Origin: Typhlomys cinereus
Taxonomy: Eukaryota; Chordata; Mammalia; Rodentia; Platacanthomyidae
Reading direction: 5' to 3'
Assembly (NCBI GenBank): GCA_023101885.1
Contig: JALPQD010000357.1
Location: 1,463,038 to 1,527,037 of the forward strand
Length of the DNA: 64,000 nt
In this document: positions 48,624 to 61,100 of the stretch, piece by piece
Numbering within the stretch: the first letter of the stretch is position 1
Layout: each line of letters starts with the position of its first letter
The notes under the pieces: generated by a model
Database searches by the model: none
What the model saw: the letters and a program-made list of their open reading frames with translations, nothing else
What the model was told of the DNA's origin: nothing
Position numbers and translations under genes: made by a program

Positions 48624-50127
48624 AAGAATGAATGAATGCACAGAGGAACCCGAATAGTGGTGCACTGTATTTATCTCCCTGCCTGTACTCTCCTCATTCA
48701 CCTAGGCTAAGGCAGGATAGATATGTGGAGACAAGATAGGGTAAGTGAGTGGTTACCACAGGCAGCTTGGACGTGTGCAAACTGCACTACTCATGCAGAG
48801 TGTTGAGCTCAGAGTAGAAAAGAAAAGCAACACTGAGAAAGTCAGCAGGTAAAGCAGGAAGAAAGTGGCAGAGGCAAAAAAATAAATTTCAGAGATAGGG
48901 GCATCATAGCCAATGCTGACTTTGTTCACACAGACGAGTGTGACTTCAAAGACAGTATATACAGGGCAGAGTTTGCCTCGCATGTCCAGCACCTCTCCCT
49001 GCCAAATACAAAGACACAAAACTTCTGCATGAAAAACAAAGCTGTGAGTGGCCTTACGTCTTCCAGTGCGAAGAGAGGGGAGTGCAAGGAGAGATCATGG
49101 GCGCATCTCCATTTTGGAGGCTCATGCTAACAAGGACCTTCTGGTTAGTGTTGACCTGGCCCTGTGTTCACATGTCCCAGCCTCTACCAATGGTACCAGC
49201 TCTGAATCCTCTTCATATGGAGGTTGCTAGGCATAAGATGACACTTCAAGTCCTTGGTCACATGTTGTTTGGCATTTTTCCTTGGGCATAATTGATACCC
49301 TTTTGGACTTTGCCCAGTTTGATGTAAGAAAGTTGGTAAGTTCTGTCTCTGTTCAGTAGCGCTTGAAACAATTCATCGTAGAGGGAAAAACCCATTAAGG
49401 GTCTTAAAACTAACAAGATGGGAGTTCTACAAAATAAAGACAAACGGTACGTAGCTGCTGGAGGAGGAGATTCTCCAACCAGACAAGCAGTGCAAGAGTC
49501 TGACTGCTGAGCCAGTCCTGAGACGTCACGGCTGCAGCTTCCACTCATCTCGCCCAGGCCAGGATGAGCTTTACCTGTGTGTGATGTCGTGGCTTTGGTC
49601 ATCTTGCTCCCCTAAGTCACCTGTAGCCATATTCCTATAAAAAACCCCAATAAACTTTCTGCTCAAATTGGACTCTGGCGTAATCATTACTTTTTCAACA
49701 TGGCAACCAGTAAGTCTCACTTACTGCCTGATTGGGGGTTCACACCTCAGAAGACTGAGGCGAAAGGACTGCTGCAAGTCTGGGGTCAGCCTGGACTACA
49801 CAGTAAGTCCCAGGGCAGCGGGGGCTACAGTGGGACCCTGCTTCAGGAACACAACATTCCATTTACTTCAAACAGTTCTGAGTTCCTTGGGACAGCCCTC
49901 AGGGCTCTGGCCGCATCTGCAGCATTCTGGGCTCTTTAGGGTCATCCTGAGGATCCACCGCTCTCCAGAGGGGACCAGTCCTGCTCAGTGCACTGGCTCT
50001 GCATTCCCCAGAGCCACACGCTTTCCTTCCTGCTTGCAATCCACCTGCTGGCCCATCATTCTCTCCCCAAAGCTGACGCATTCTTTAAAACCTGCATGAA
50101 GTCCCTTCCCCAGAAAGCCTTCCTTTA

Positions 50128-50245
50128 GTTTTTGGGTTTTGAGAGAGGGTCTTACCGTCTGTAGCCTAGGACGGCCGTAAATCCAACTTCCCTTCTGAGA
50201 CCTAGATTACGGGAGTGAGTGTCACCTGGCTAGGCAGCCTTCTTG
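50128..50245 (-). repeat. B1-like SINE, reverse
   Basis: TTTGAGAGAGGGTCTTACCG and TACGGGAGTGAGTGTCACC. Confidence 0.5.
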
Positions 50246-50520
50246 ATTGTAAGGCTTGGGTCGCATCAGTTTTCCTTTTTCCTGGAAAGCCTCAGGGCAG
50301 GAATGTGGATCTTCAACTCTGGGACTAGTCAAATCTTTCCTCAGGAAAGAACATTCTTCCCTAGCACTAAAGTCAGTTCTCCACAGCATTAGTGAGGAAC
50401 TGACACCTTAATTCCCTAACCACTGCTCCTAATGGAGTACTTTCACTTCAGGTAGTCCCACCCAAAAAGGAGGCATTTTTCTCTCCTCTGTACCCTCCCC
50501 AATCCCCCACCAAAATGGCA

Positions 50521-50871
50521 CAGGAAGAAGCCTGCAGGCTGATTGAAAACAAAGAATAATTCTCTGAGACCCTGTTCCAGAAAGCCAAGTCCCACTTAGT
50601 TAAGAGTTTTGAGTTTGTTGCTGTCCTGTTACATGCACAGGAAGAAGCCTGCAGGCTGATTGAAAACAAAGAATAATTCTCTGAGACCCTGTTCCAGAAA
50701 GCCAAGTCCCACTTAGTTAAGAGTTTTGAGTTTGTTGCTGTCCTGTTACATGCACAGGAAGAAGCCTGCAGGCTGATTGAAAACAAAGAATAATTCTCTG
50801 AGACCCTGTTCCAGAAAGCCAAGTCCCACTTAGTTAAGAGTTTTGAGTTTGTTGCTGTCCTGTTACATGAC
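50521..50871. repeat. Perfect 3 x 117 bp tandem repeat
   Basis: Units start at 50521, 50638 and 50755, each beginning CAGGAAGAAGCCTGCAGG. I see no difference between the three copies except at the last bases. The period is a multiple of three, so a 145-residue open frame runs through it on minus (50885-50448), but that frame has no recognisable domain and is best seen as a by-product. Confidence 0.95.
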
Positions 50872-52039
50872 AATGTCCTTGGCACACGAGGCCATCCTTC
50901 CTAGCTGTCCACCACACTTCAGTGGGCATCACCACTGCACAGTGCACCACCCCTCAAAGTTCCTTTGCATCACCCCACAGAACCTTGTGTCTCGTAATGC
51001 AAGGGACCAGTGCCCGGGTGGCTGTGGGTTTGATGCCAGTTGGGTCAACTGGTGAGAACTGCCCTTCCTTTGGATGTAACGAGCACTTCATGTTTCCCAA
51101 GGCTTTCTCCTTGCTCCCCTTCACACACCAGTCTCTCTCCTGTAAGGACCTTTGAGGTTACAAGGCTGATCCCACCTATAGTACTCAGCAGAATGGGAGT
51201 TCCTGGGTGTCTACCCTGTGCCCGACCACAACTGCTCTCCCTTCCTACCAGGCCCCAGGCTTCTCCACGCCATGGCCACCTGTCCCCCGTTTCCTCAGCC
51301 TCAGCTGTCCACCAGCTGACTCATCATTATTTTCCAGAGCATTAGGTGAACCTTCTTCCCCTTTCTCCCCAGATCAGGACCCCATTTCCTGCAGGAATCC
51401 TCCTCCCTGAGCACTCCCCCCTCCCCCCACATCTGGCTGCCTCCTGCCCTCTCCAGAAACTGCTGGTACTCACCGGGGCGGGACGTGCCTCCTCCTCTCT
51501 GGAAAAGACCTCTTCCAAGATGTCCAGACCACTCGCTTCACTCCCCTCCAAGTGGACAAGTCCATTTCCTGAACTTAGGACATGTGATACCAGGAAACAG
51601 ATTCCTGTCGGGCTTCATGTTTCTCTCACGAAGTCTAGGGTGGTTTGTGCATCATCGAGGATCCTGCATGTGAATGTCTGAATGGATGTGAAATGAGAAC
51701 AGATGCCCAGTGTGTCCAAGAAAGCCTGCATCAACTGGACTGCTCTCCAGAGGAGCCCTAAGTTCTTTCCCATGGTGTACACTTGGGGTTCGGTGCATAG
51801 GTTCAATGAATGAATGAAGTGTGCAACCAGGTCATGCTCTGGGAACCATTTGTTCAGGCCTCTCCCATAGTCTTGCTGTGGACTCAAAAAAGGCAGTCTC
51901 TTCCACAACGAGCCTCAGAGGGCTGGGATTTCAAACAGCTGTCTCTTGGCAGCTGACCAGGGCATGCAGAGAGAGGCAGCTCAGGCATGAAGTTGAGATT
52001 TGGGGCACAGCCATGTACTCTTTCTACCTGTGGGCTCTG

Positions 52040-52256
52040 GAAACTATGCCAGGCAGAAATGTCAGGCAGTCTGTACTTCTGGCCCTGGAAGGCAGAAGCC
52101 TGGGAAATCCCAGGGCAAAGCAAAAAGGAGTTAGAGCAATCCAGGATGATTCCCAAAGTCCCTCTTGAGCCTCCACAGGCACACAGAGTGCCTTCTTCAC
52201 ACACCCAAGCACACACACACACACACACACGCACACACACACGCACACAAGAAAAA
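52040..52256 (+). repeat. ID-headed long SINE, 5' truncated
   Basis: AACTATGCCAGGCAGAAATG start, GATGATTCCCAAAGTCCCTC block, (CA)n tail. Confidence 0.7.
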
Positions 52257-52967
52257 GATGTATCAGGATTAAGAGGCTCCTGAGGTGAAACTGCTGTGTG
52301 TGGCACAAGCACACCACGTCCCTTCTAACTTGGTTCTCATCAATGTCCCCTGCATCTTTAAGAGGAAGGGAACCAACCAACCACATTTGGAAAAACAGAA
52401 AAATGATAGGCAGCCACTGACATTTACATTCTTATTTGTAGTTTCTGTTTTTTGTTTTATCTTTTAATTTTTTTCCTAGAAAAGAAAAACACAACCAGGA
52501 GAATATATGACAAACTATGAGTGTCAGGATGGTGGGGGTGGGGGGAAGGCCGGAGGCACAGGAAGCTAAAAAGTGGGTTCCGAATTGCATGGAACGGTCC
52601 ACAGGGTCATGTCTACGTCCTCATGAGATGACCATTCACTTTGGCATGCGTGTTTGGTGCCCGGTCTTCTGGCCCTACCTGCTCGAGGGAGAGCGGGTCA
52701 CATCTTGGAAACCTGTCAATAGCTCAGGATGGTGCAGAACGGCAGGTGTCACTCAGTCCTCAGCTTTGTGCTCAGGTACCACCTGGCAGCCTTTCTTGCC
52801 GCAGGGAGGGGTCTGCAAGAGTGGACAGTCATCCTGGGGCACACTTTGGCATCTCGGCAGTGAACCTATCCGTGTACACATGCGGTCTTCACCCACACAT
52901 CCCCACTCCATCTGGTGGCGGAATGGGGAGGGGACAGTCTTCTTGTAGCCACAGCTCAAAGGCTATA

Positions 52968-52973
52968 TTTATT
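52968..52973 (-). terminator. Candidate polyadenylation signal of TMEM127
   Basis: AATAAA on minus, the first canonical signal I found after the stop codon, about 1.47 kb away. Confidence 0.5.
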
Positions 52974-53825
52974 CTCCATTCCTGCTTGAACTGCCAATCG
53001 ATTGCCGTTAGGAGGGGAGGAGATTGGAATCTGTTTCTTCTTCAGCCCAGCACTGGACTCTGACTCCAAAGAAGCTAGTATAATTCAGGGAGAACAGCTT
53101 GGCTGTCTGGATCTGTGCTGCAGACCTCAAAAATAGCCACCAACTTCAGTCCCAGGTCTTGGGGCAGAAAAACACACTGGACTCAGAGCAAACAGAGCAG
53201 CCAGAGTGACAGCCCAGCACACACCGCGAGACCGAGACCGTGTCAGAAGGGGAAGGGCGTGCAGCAAGCTGTAGCTCCAAGTCAGACGGGACCCAGCGAG
53301 TCAAGGCTACGGCCAGGCCTGAGTGTCTGACAGGGTGGTCCTGACGCCAGCCTGCTGGGCCTCTGGATGGAGCTCCTATGTGGAGAGTGGAGGGTCCTGC
53401 CCTTCTTGGCCTCCATGCCCGAGCTGCGGCCAGGTTACATCTCAGTGCCACAATTCTGAGGAGCACCACGCTGGCCGGCCAGTCATAGCCCTCAGCCCTC
53501 GGGGGCCAACGAGCCCGGGCTGCCGGGGGAGGAGGCAGAGAGTCTACATTCTGCTGGAGACTCGGAGGAGCGACCCGGGCTCAGAGCGAGCGGGTCTGAA
53601 ATATTGCAGATGTAGGGGATGGGACATCTTCACGATAATGACAGCAGTCTTGTCCCTATTTTAAAAAGATGACGGTTGCTGTGGCTCGTTTTGCTTTTCC
53701 TTTTAAAACCACTCACATTTAAAGGGTGAAGGGCTGGGCGACAGCCCCTCACTTGGGTCCTCTACAGGACTGGTCTCGCCAGGTCCTGTTCGTGCCGGCT
53801 CCTGTGACTACAGCTAGCGCAGGCC

Positions 53826-53880
53826 TGACGGTAGCTGCTCTGGTGGCTGCTCTGGTGGCTGCTCTGGTGGCTGCTCTGTC
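53826..53880. repeat. 12-bp tandem repeat in TMEM127 3'UTR
   Basis: GCTGCTCTGGTG is repeated nearly four times (about 53833-53880), bounded by related sequence. Read on minus it is CACCAGAGCAGC. Confidence 0.85.
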
Positions 53881-54445
53881 TCTCAACAGCAACACTTTCT
53901 CCCCAGAAAACCGGAACACGGGTGAGGAGTGGTCTCAAGACTAAAGTGCAGAGAGTCCACAAAGTGGACGGCCTGGGCCTGGGGCCCCCTGGAAAGGATT
54001 GAGGGGATCAGCCCCGAGCTCCAGGTGTAGAACCAAGGCTGAGCCTGGCCAAGTAGACCTGCAGGGCACTTTCCCCTCATGTCCTGTGGGCGCTCTCTCT
54101 GGGACTGTCCGCTACCAGCAGCAACCCAAGGGAAGTCCCAGTCCCAAAGATATGGCCCATGAAGGGAGGAAGCTTATCTGGCCATCCCTGTTGGGAGTGG
54201 CTAGTGACTAGGAAAGGGACAGAGGTTAGCAGGAGGGGAGAGATTGCATTACATAAAATCACTGATTCCCCGCTCTTGGGAGCAGGGACATACTGTCAAC
54301 CCTAAAGGCTGAGTCTTTCCGGGGAAGGTTTGGTGAAGATGGTCAGGGTCCTACCGGTGAGGCCTGCTGGGGGAAGGAGCTCCTCCTCGTGAGAGAGGAG
54401 CTGTGGCCCTGGGGGAGGGGCTGCTGAGGAACAGAGCCCTGGCTG

Positions 54446-55687
<1,242 letters not shown>

Positions 55688-55884
55688 TCAGACTCAAGGA
55701 AAACCCTAGTCCTACCGCAGTACAGTCCCAGGGAGCAAGGAGCCCTGGAGAACAGTCAGCTCCTGCCACCAACTGGTCGGCAAAGGGGCAAACAATTTCT
55801 GTCATACAGACAAGATTCCCAAGCGCTGTTACCATGCCCCTAAAATCCTTTTTCCAACAAGACTAGTCTAAGTGCCAGCCTCCT

Positions 55885-55955
55885 CACTTCTCTCTCTCTC
55901 TCTCCAGCCTCCTCACTTCTCTCTCTCTCTCTCTGTCTGTCTCTCTCTCTCCTCC
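55885..55955 (+). repeat. (CT)n microsatellite with a duplicated CCAGCCTCCTCACTTCTCTC block
   Basis: The block before each CT run is repeated (about 55876 and 55905). Confidence 0.8.
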
Positions 55956-56076
55956 CCCCTATGTATCCCAGGCCGACCTCAAACTTGGTATGTAGCAAAG
56001 TATGTTCAAGTGTGCGCCACTAGGCCGGGTTTCTGTGGTCCTGGGGATTGTTGCATGGTACGAAAGTACTGCACCA

Positions 56077-56570
<494 letters not shown>

Positions 56571-56644
56571 AAAGTACTGCACCAACTAAGCTTTATCTCT
56601 GGCCCCTTCCCTCCCTTCCTTTCTCTGTTTCCCCCTCATGGTGT

Positions 56645-56897
56645 GTAGGTATGGGGGTGCGTGTGTGGAAGCAAGCACGTGAGTACATGTGCCTGTGGAG
56701 GCCCACAGATGACTCTGGACTCACCCTGGGTCGCTCTCCTCTATTGCTTTGCTCTGAGGTTTCTGAGGCCCGCCTTTCAGGGTCAGAAGTGCGGACTGCT
56801 TGCCATTTCTGCGCTGGTTTTTATGTGGGATCTGGGATCAGAATTCAGGTTCCTTTGTTTTTGAGGCAAAGGCTTTAAGAGCCATCTCTGCAGCCCC
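56645..56897 (-). repeat. ID-headed long SINE in TMEM127 intron
   Basis: GTGGAGGCCCACAGATGACT ... AAGAGCCATCTCTGCAGCCC, just after the RPL22 copy. Confidence 0.8.
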
Positions 56898-56899
56898 TC

Positions 56900-57045
56900 T
56901 GCTTGTTTTTGAGAACAAGGTCTTGTTATGCAGCTGAGGCTATCCTTAAACATGCTATGTAGCACAGGCTGGCCTTGCATGTGAGGTCCTCCTGCGAGTG
57001 CCACCGAGTGTTGAGATTACAGGTGTGTGCTACCAGCCCTGGCCT
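56900..57045 (-). repeat. B1-like SINE, reverse, in TMEM127 intron
   Basis: GTAGCACAGGCTGGCCTTGC and GAGATTACAGGTGTGTGC. Confidence 0.65.
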
Positions 57046-57724
57046 CAAACCATTGTTCAGGTCCTCCTGACAATTAAGTTGGCACAGTCACCAATCCTGA
57101 AAGAGGGACACTGCCCAGTGTGCAAGTCCATTCACGTCTGCACTGAAGCAGCCCAAGAGCTAAGGCCGGAGGTCAATTAATGACCACTCTCCCTTTGCTC
57201 CCTTGTTTCTTTCAAACAACACTGAAATTGGCGATACGAGGCTAAGCAAACTAAGCCAAGCACAGAAGGCCAAATATTGTAGGATTTTACTTACCAGATG
57301 CCAAGCATTACATTCACCGAGACAGAGGGTGGCGTAGGGGCTGCCAGGGGCTGGAGAAGGGAAGGGCAGGGTATTCCTATTCCACGTGCGGGACTTCAGT
57401 TCAGGAGAATGAACAGTTCCCAGAAGCCATCAGTGGTGATGGCTCGCGCAAGGCCAGCACTCAGCTGGACAGTTAGAATGGTGCAAACACGTCAGCAGTG
57501 GTGCCACGCGGCTCTGTAACCCGATGCTCAAGAGACGGGACACCGACGCGGTTCAGTGCCAGACTGAGCAGCATAGCCAGTCTGCGAATCTCAATCTCCA
57601 TTTCAAAAACAAACAAAAGGGTCAAAATACTAAATTATATATATATTTCTGCTGCAATAAAAAATAAAGAGGAAAAAGCTGAAGGAATCTAGAGAAATAT
57701 TAACTACAAAAAAGTATTAAATGG

Positions 57725-57925
57725 GTCAGCGTGATGGCTCAGTAGGTAAAGGCGTCTGCTTGCAAACCTGTCAACTGGATTTGGTCCTCAGAAGCTAAGA
57801 TGGTGGAACTGACTTGCAAAAGTTGTCTTTTGACTTCTATATGTAGACCAAGGCAGGTGCATACTCTCTCTCTCTTCCTCTCCCTCTCTCTTTTTGTACA
57901 TGTTCTCTCCTCTCTCTCTTAAAAA
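57725..57925 (+). repeat. B4/ID-type SINE in TMEM127 intron
   Basis: GTCAGCGTGATGGCTCAGTA head, GTGGAACTGACTTGCAAAAG body, (CT)n tail. Confidence 0.7.
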
Positions 57926-57944
57926 AATTAAATATCAAATTAGG

Positions 57945-58140
57945 AGCTGGGGAGAGTTCAGATCCCAGAACCCATGTAAAAATGCCTGGCGGAGCTGGCA
58001 GTGACCTGTCGTTCTGGCCCTGGAAGGTGGAGCCTAGGAAATCCCAGAACAAAGCAATAAGGAAGTACAGAAATCCAGGACCATTTCCATATATACCACT
58101 ATCTCCATAGGCACACTCAAGTGCCCTCTTACACACTTAC
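57945..58140 (+). repeat. ID-headed long SINE in TMEM127 intron, head deleted
   Basis: GGAGCTGGGGAGAGTTCAGATCCC: the head jumps from GCTGGGGAGA to the B-box. Confidence 0.7.
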
Positions 58141-61100
58141 AATCAAATTAGCAAAGATGATAGCACTACCTCATTTATTTTTGTTCCCTCTTTAACTTAA
58201 CCAGAACAACTTTTTTTAAGGCAATGAGCCTCCCCCCACACACATACAAATGGAGGTACAAAACTGTTGACAGCTGGAAAGTATAGGAAATGTATTACCT
58301 TGCAATTACCTAGAACTTGGACTAGACAGAGCTGAAGCAAAAGCCAGCAGTGGAAAGAGCTAAGATTCAACTCAGCGTTAAACCACAAGAGCCGAGAAGC
58401 CTCAGAAACTGAGGGTTAAGCCAAGGAAAACGAAGGTGGGGAACCACGAGGGGCAACATTCCAGCAGTCCCCAGGGTCAAGGTGAAGGGAGAGACCAGGG
58501 AGATGATCAGTTACCAGACCCAGAGCAACCACTCCCTTACTACTTGATTTCCATTTTTACAAAACCTCTCAATCAGGCAACACTGTCAGTCTCTTTTGAC
58601 AGCTATGCGAATTGTTACGGCTTCCAGAAACAGGACAGAATAAAGGCTAAGGCAAGTCATGATTTACCACTTTTTAATTTTTACTGAAAATATAAAATGG
58701 GCCTTAACTTCCTCTCCCTCCTCTTTTCCAGCTATTGGCAAGTTCTTTCATTCCGGCCACAGGTCATGAAGTGGTTTAGCAAATTTTGAACAAGGCAGAG
58801 CAGACTCAAGACAAACAGGTTCCTTGCCCAAGCTTGGATGTCAAGCTCAAGTCTGGGGTGACAATCTTCATCGCTAGCTCACAGCCTGGCCATGGAGGCG
58901 CAGCTGCAGACATGTTTCAGACTCCCAGAAGCCTTGGAGTCTTGGTATAGAGCATCCCAGGTTGTTCCCATAACAAGTGGTCCAAGCCTGCAGTCTCAAC
59001 AGACATCACTTCCAGATCCAGAGGAATGCGGACTAATACAGAAAGCCCAAGGAGCTGAGGAAGGGACCCAAAGCCAACAAAACACTCCATCCAACAGGTG
59101 CTGGCATTATGGGATGTTAGGCAGAGAAAGGCCTGCTTGGTTAGTGATACGTGTCTCAGCCTCAGAATTCTCCAGGCAGGTGCTGGCTGAGACCAGCCAA
59201 GGCTCCGGAGCCTCCATCTGGCTTTGGAACACCCGCCAGGCTGTCCTCAGAGCTATCTGTCATGATCTCGTCTGCTGGCCATCTGTTTGGGGCCCAAGCA
59301 TCTAGCTTGGGTGATTACCTACTACAAAGGAGTGTGTCTGTGAGCTCTGGCAGCAGCCAGCACCTGACCTCACGGCATCTTGCAGGCCACAGCCCCAGGC
59401 GCCACAGCCCCAGGCAGCACAGCGGGTCTGCAGGGGCCTGGGGAGAAAAGCTTAAGGAGGCAGGGGCTGACTCCAGCTCTAATTCAAACACTACTAAAAC
59501 CTACAGTTTTTTGAGGGGTCTGCATGACATGTGGCAGGACTCAACTGTTCTAGTGCTCCCAAGAATAATCTTTCAGGGGCAGGTCATGGGCTGACATGAT
59601 AAGCCACTCTGCAGCAGGCTAAGGCAGATTCCACTGGCATTACTCAATGCAACCAGGCACTCTAGGTGAAGAAAGGAATGTGCGGAGGCTTCAAAGATGC
59701 TGCCTTTTGTTTCTGCTGATAGATGACCATAGGATGTTCCTTTTATTATCCTTAAAATGTACACCTACTAGGTCCACCCCTTTGTGCTTTGTATTTCATA
59801 ATGCGTTTAGGTGAATAAGGAAGATCTCTGAGTGATAAAAAGCTTCCAGGAGGAGCGTGCCCCCTGACAGATGTTTGCCTGGGCCCCCAGAGGTGAGGCC
59901 ACACACTGCAGGAGGAGCCTGTGCACGGGATGGTCAGGTGTCATTATCCCCACTGATCCTCATCACCACCCTGGGAGTCACCAGGCAGCTCAGGTGAGCT
60001 GAGAGGCTCCAGGATGCTAAGTGACCTCCTCCGGGCCACAGCGCCTCCAGACACACACTGAGCTCCTTGGAAGCACCAGGCCCCCTCAGCAGCTTTATTT
60101 TTCCCTGATGGAGAGAATCAATCAAGCCCTAAGGAGGTGTATCTCCTCGAAGAGTCAAATGAGCCTGTAGAGATGCGATCCAAGACAGCAGCTGTTTAGC
60201 TCACGAGAGGAGGAGCTTGAGGGTTGAAATCTCAACAGCAGCGACAACAAAGAAGCGCAGGCCACTAGTAATGGGACGCGCTGAGTGCACAGCCTGCCGG
60301 GCTTGGCCGCGCACTCTGGGGCACTCGAGCCACACACCGCAGCTTTGGGAAGTGGTCAGGACGGAAAAGCTCCGCATGTGATCTTCACGTGACCTCAGCC
60401 AACAGTCACCTGACTGTCCTCCCCTCGGTCCTTATGGGTCAGAAGAAAGCAGGAACGCCTGCCTCACCCACACTGGGTGAGTTGGCAGGGTCGGCCACTG
60501 ACGTGCCCATGGGAGAGCAATCACCTGTACTGCCACTACCCTCACGATCAGTGGGACACAGGCGGAGCCCACGGAAGGCAGACCGAGGGTCTGTCCCAAC
60601 AGAGTGACACGGTCACCCATAGAAAGAGTTTCTGACCCCAAACTCAAACATGTTTTGTTTCAACTGCCTTTTTCTTCTCCACAGCTGTAAGCTATAGGAT
60701 TTAGGGGAAAGCCAAGCGTAAACTTCCCTTTGAGTGATGCTAATGGTCTCTGAGACCCTGCCCCCCCATGGGTGGTCTTGTACCAAGGTGTCTCAGAGCA
60801 CAGGAATAAGACAGGCAGTTAGCCTAGGCCTTGGGGGAACCCAGCTTCCAGCACCAGGTGCGCCAACCAAGTCTCTCAGGTTCCTTCCCAGAGGTCAACA
60901 TGTCCGGAAGGGCAAGAGGCACTTGCTTCTCCCAAGGGGACTACTAGGTAGGTATGATTTTACTGTGTGAGAGAAGGGGCAAAGTCTTGCCTTCAACCCC
61001 AAGCCCCAGCAGACACACACACAGCCTGCCCTCCAGTTGTGCTCCGGCTTGTTTATTTTGGTGAACACTGCTTGACAGGCCTGTCCACTCGTCAGGGAAG

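Larger units (their letters stand above)
52968..54445 (-). other. TMEM127: TMEM127 3' untranslated region (predicted extent)
   Basis: About 1.5 kb after the stop, free of recognisable SINEs. The lower limit is an AATAAA on the minus strand (TTTATT on plus, 52968-52973). The true 3' end could be further down; no transcript evidence is available here. Confidence 0.55.

Noticed and set aside
50521..50871. CRISPR-like array
   Set aside because: The units are directly adjacent with no spacers, and the DNA is mammalian.
50448..50885. 145-codon repeat-containing frame on minus as a tandem-repeat protein
   Set aside because: Open only because the 117-bp period is a multiple of three; no known motif and no promoter or splice context.
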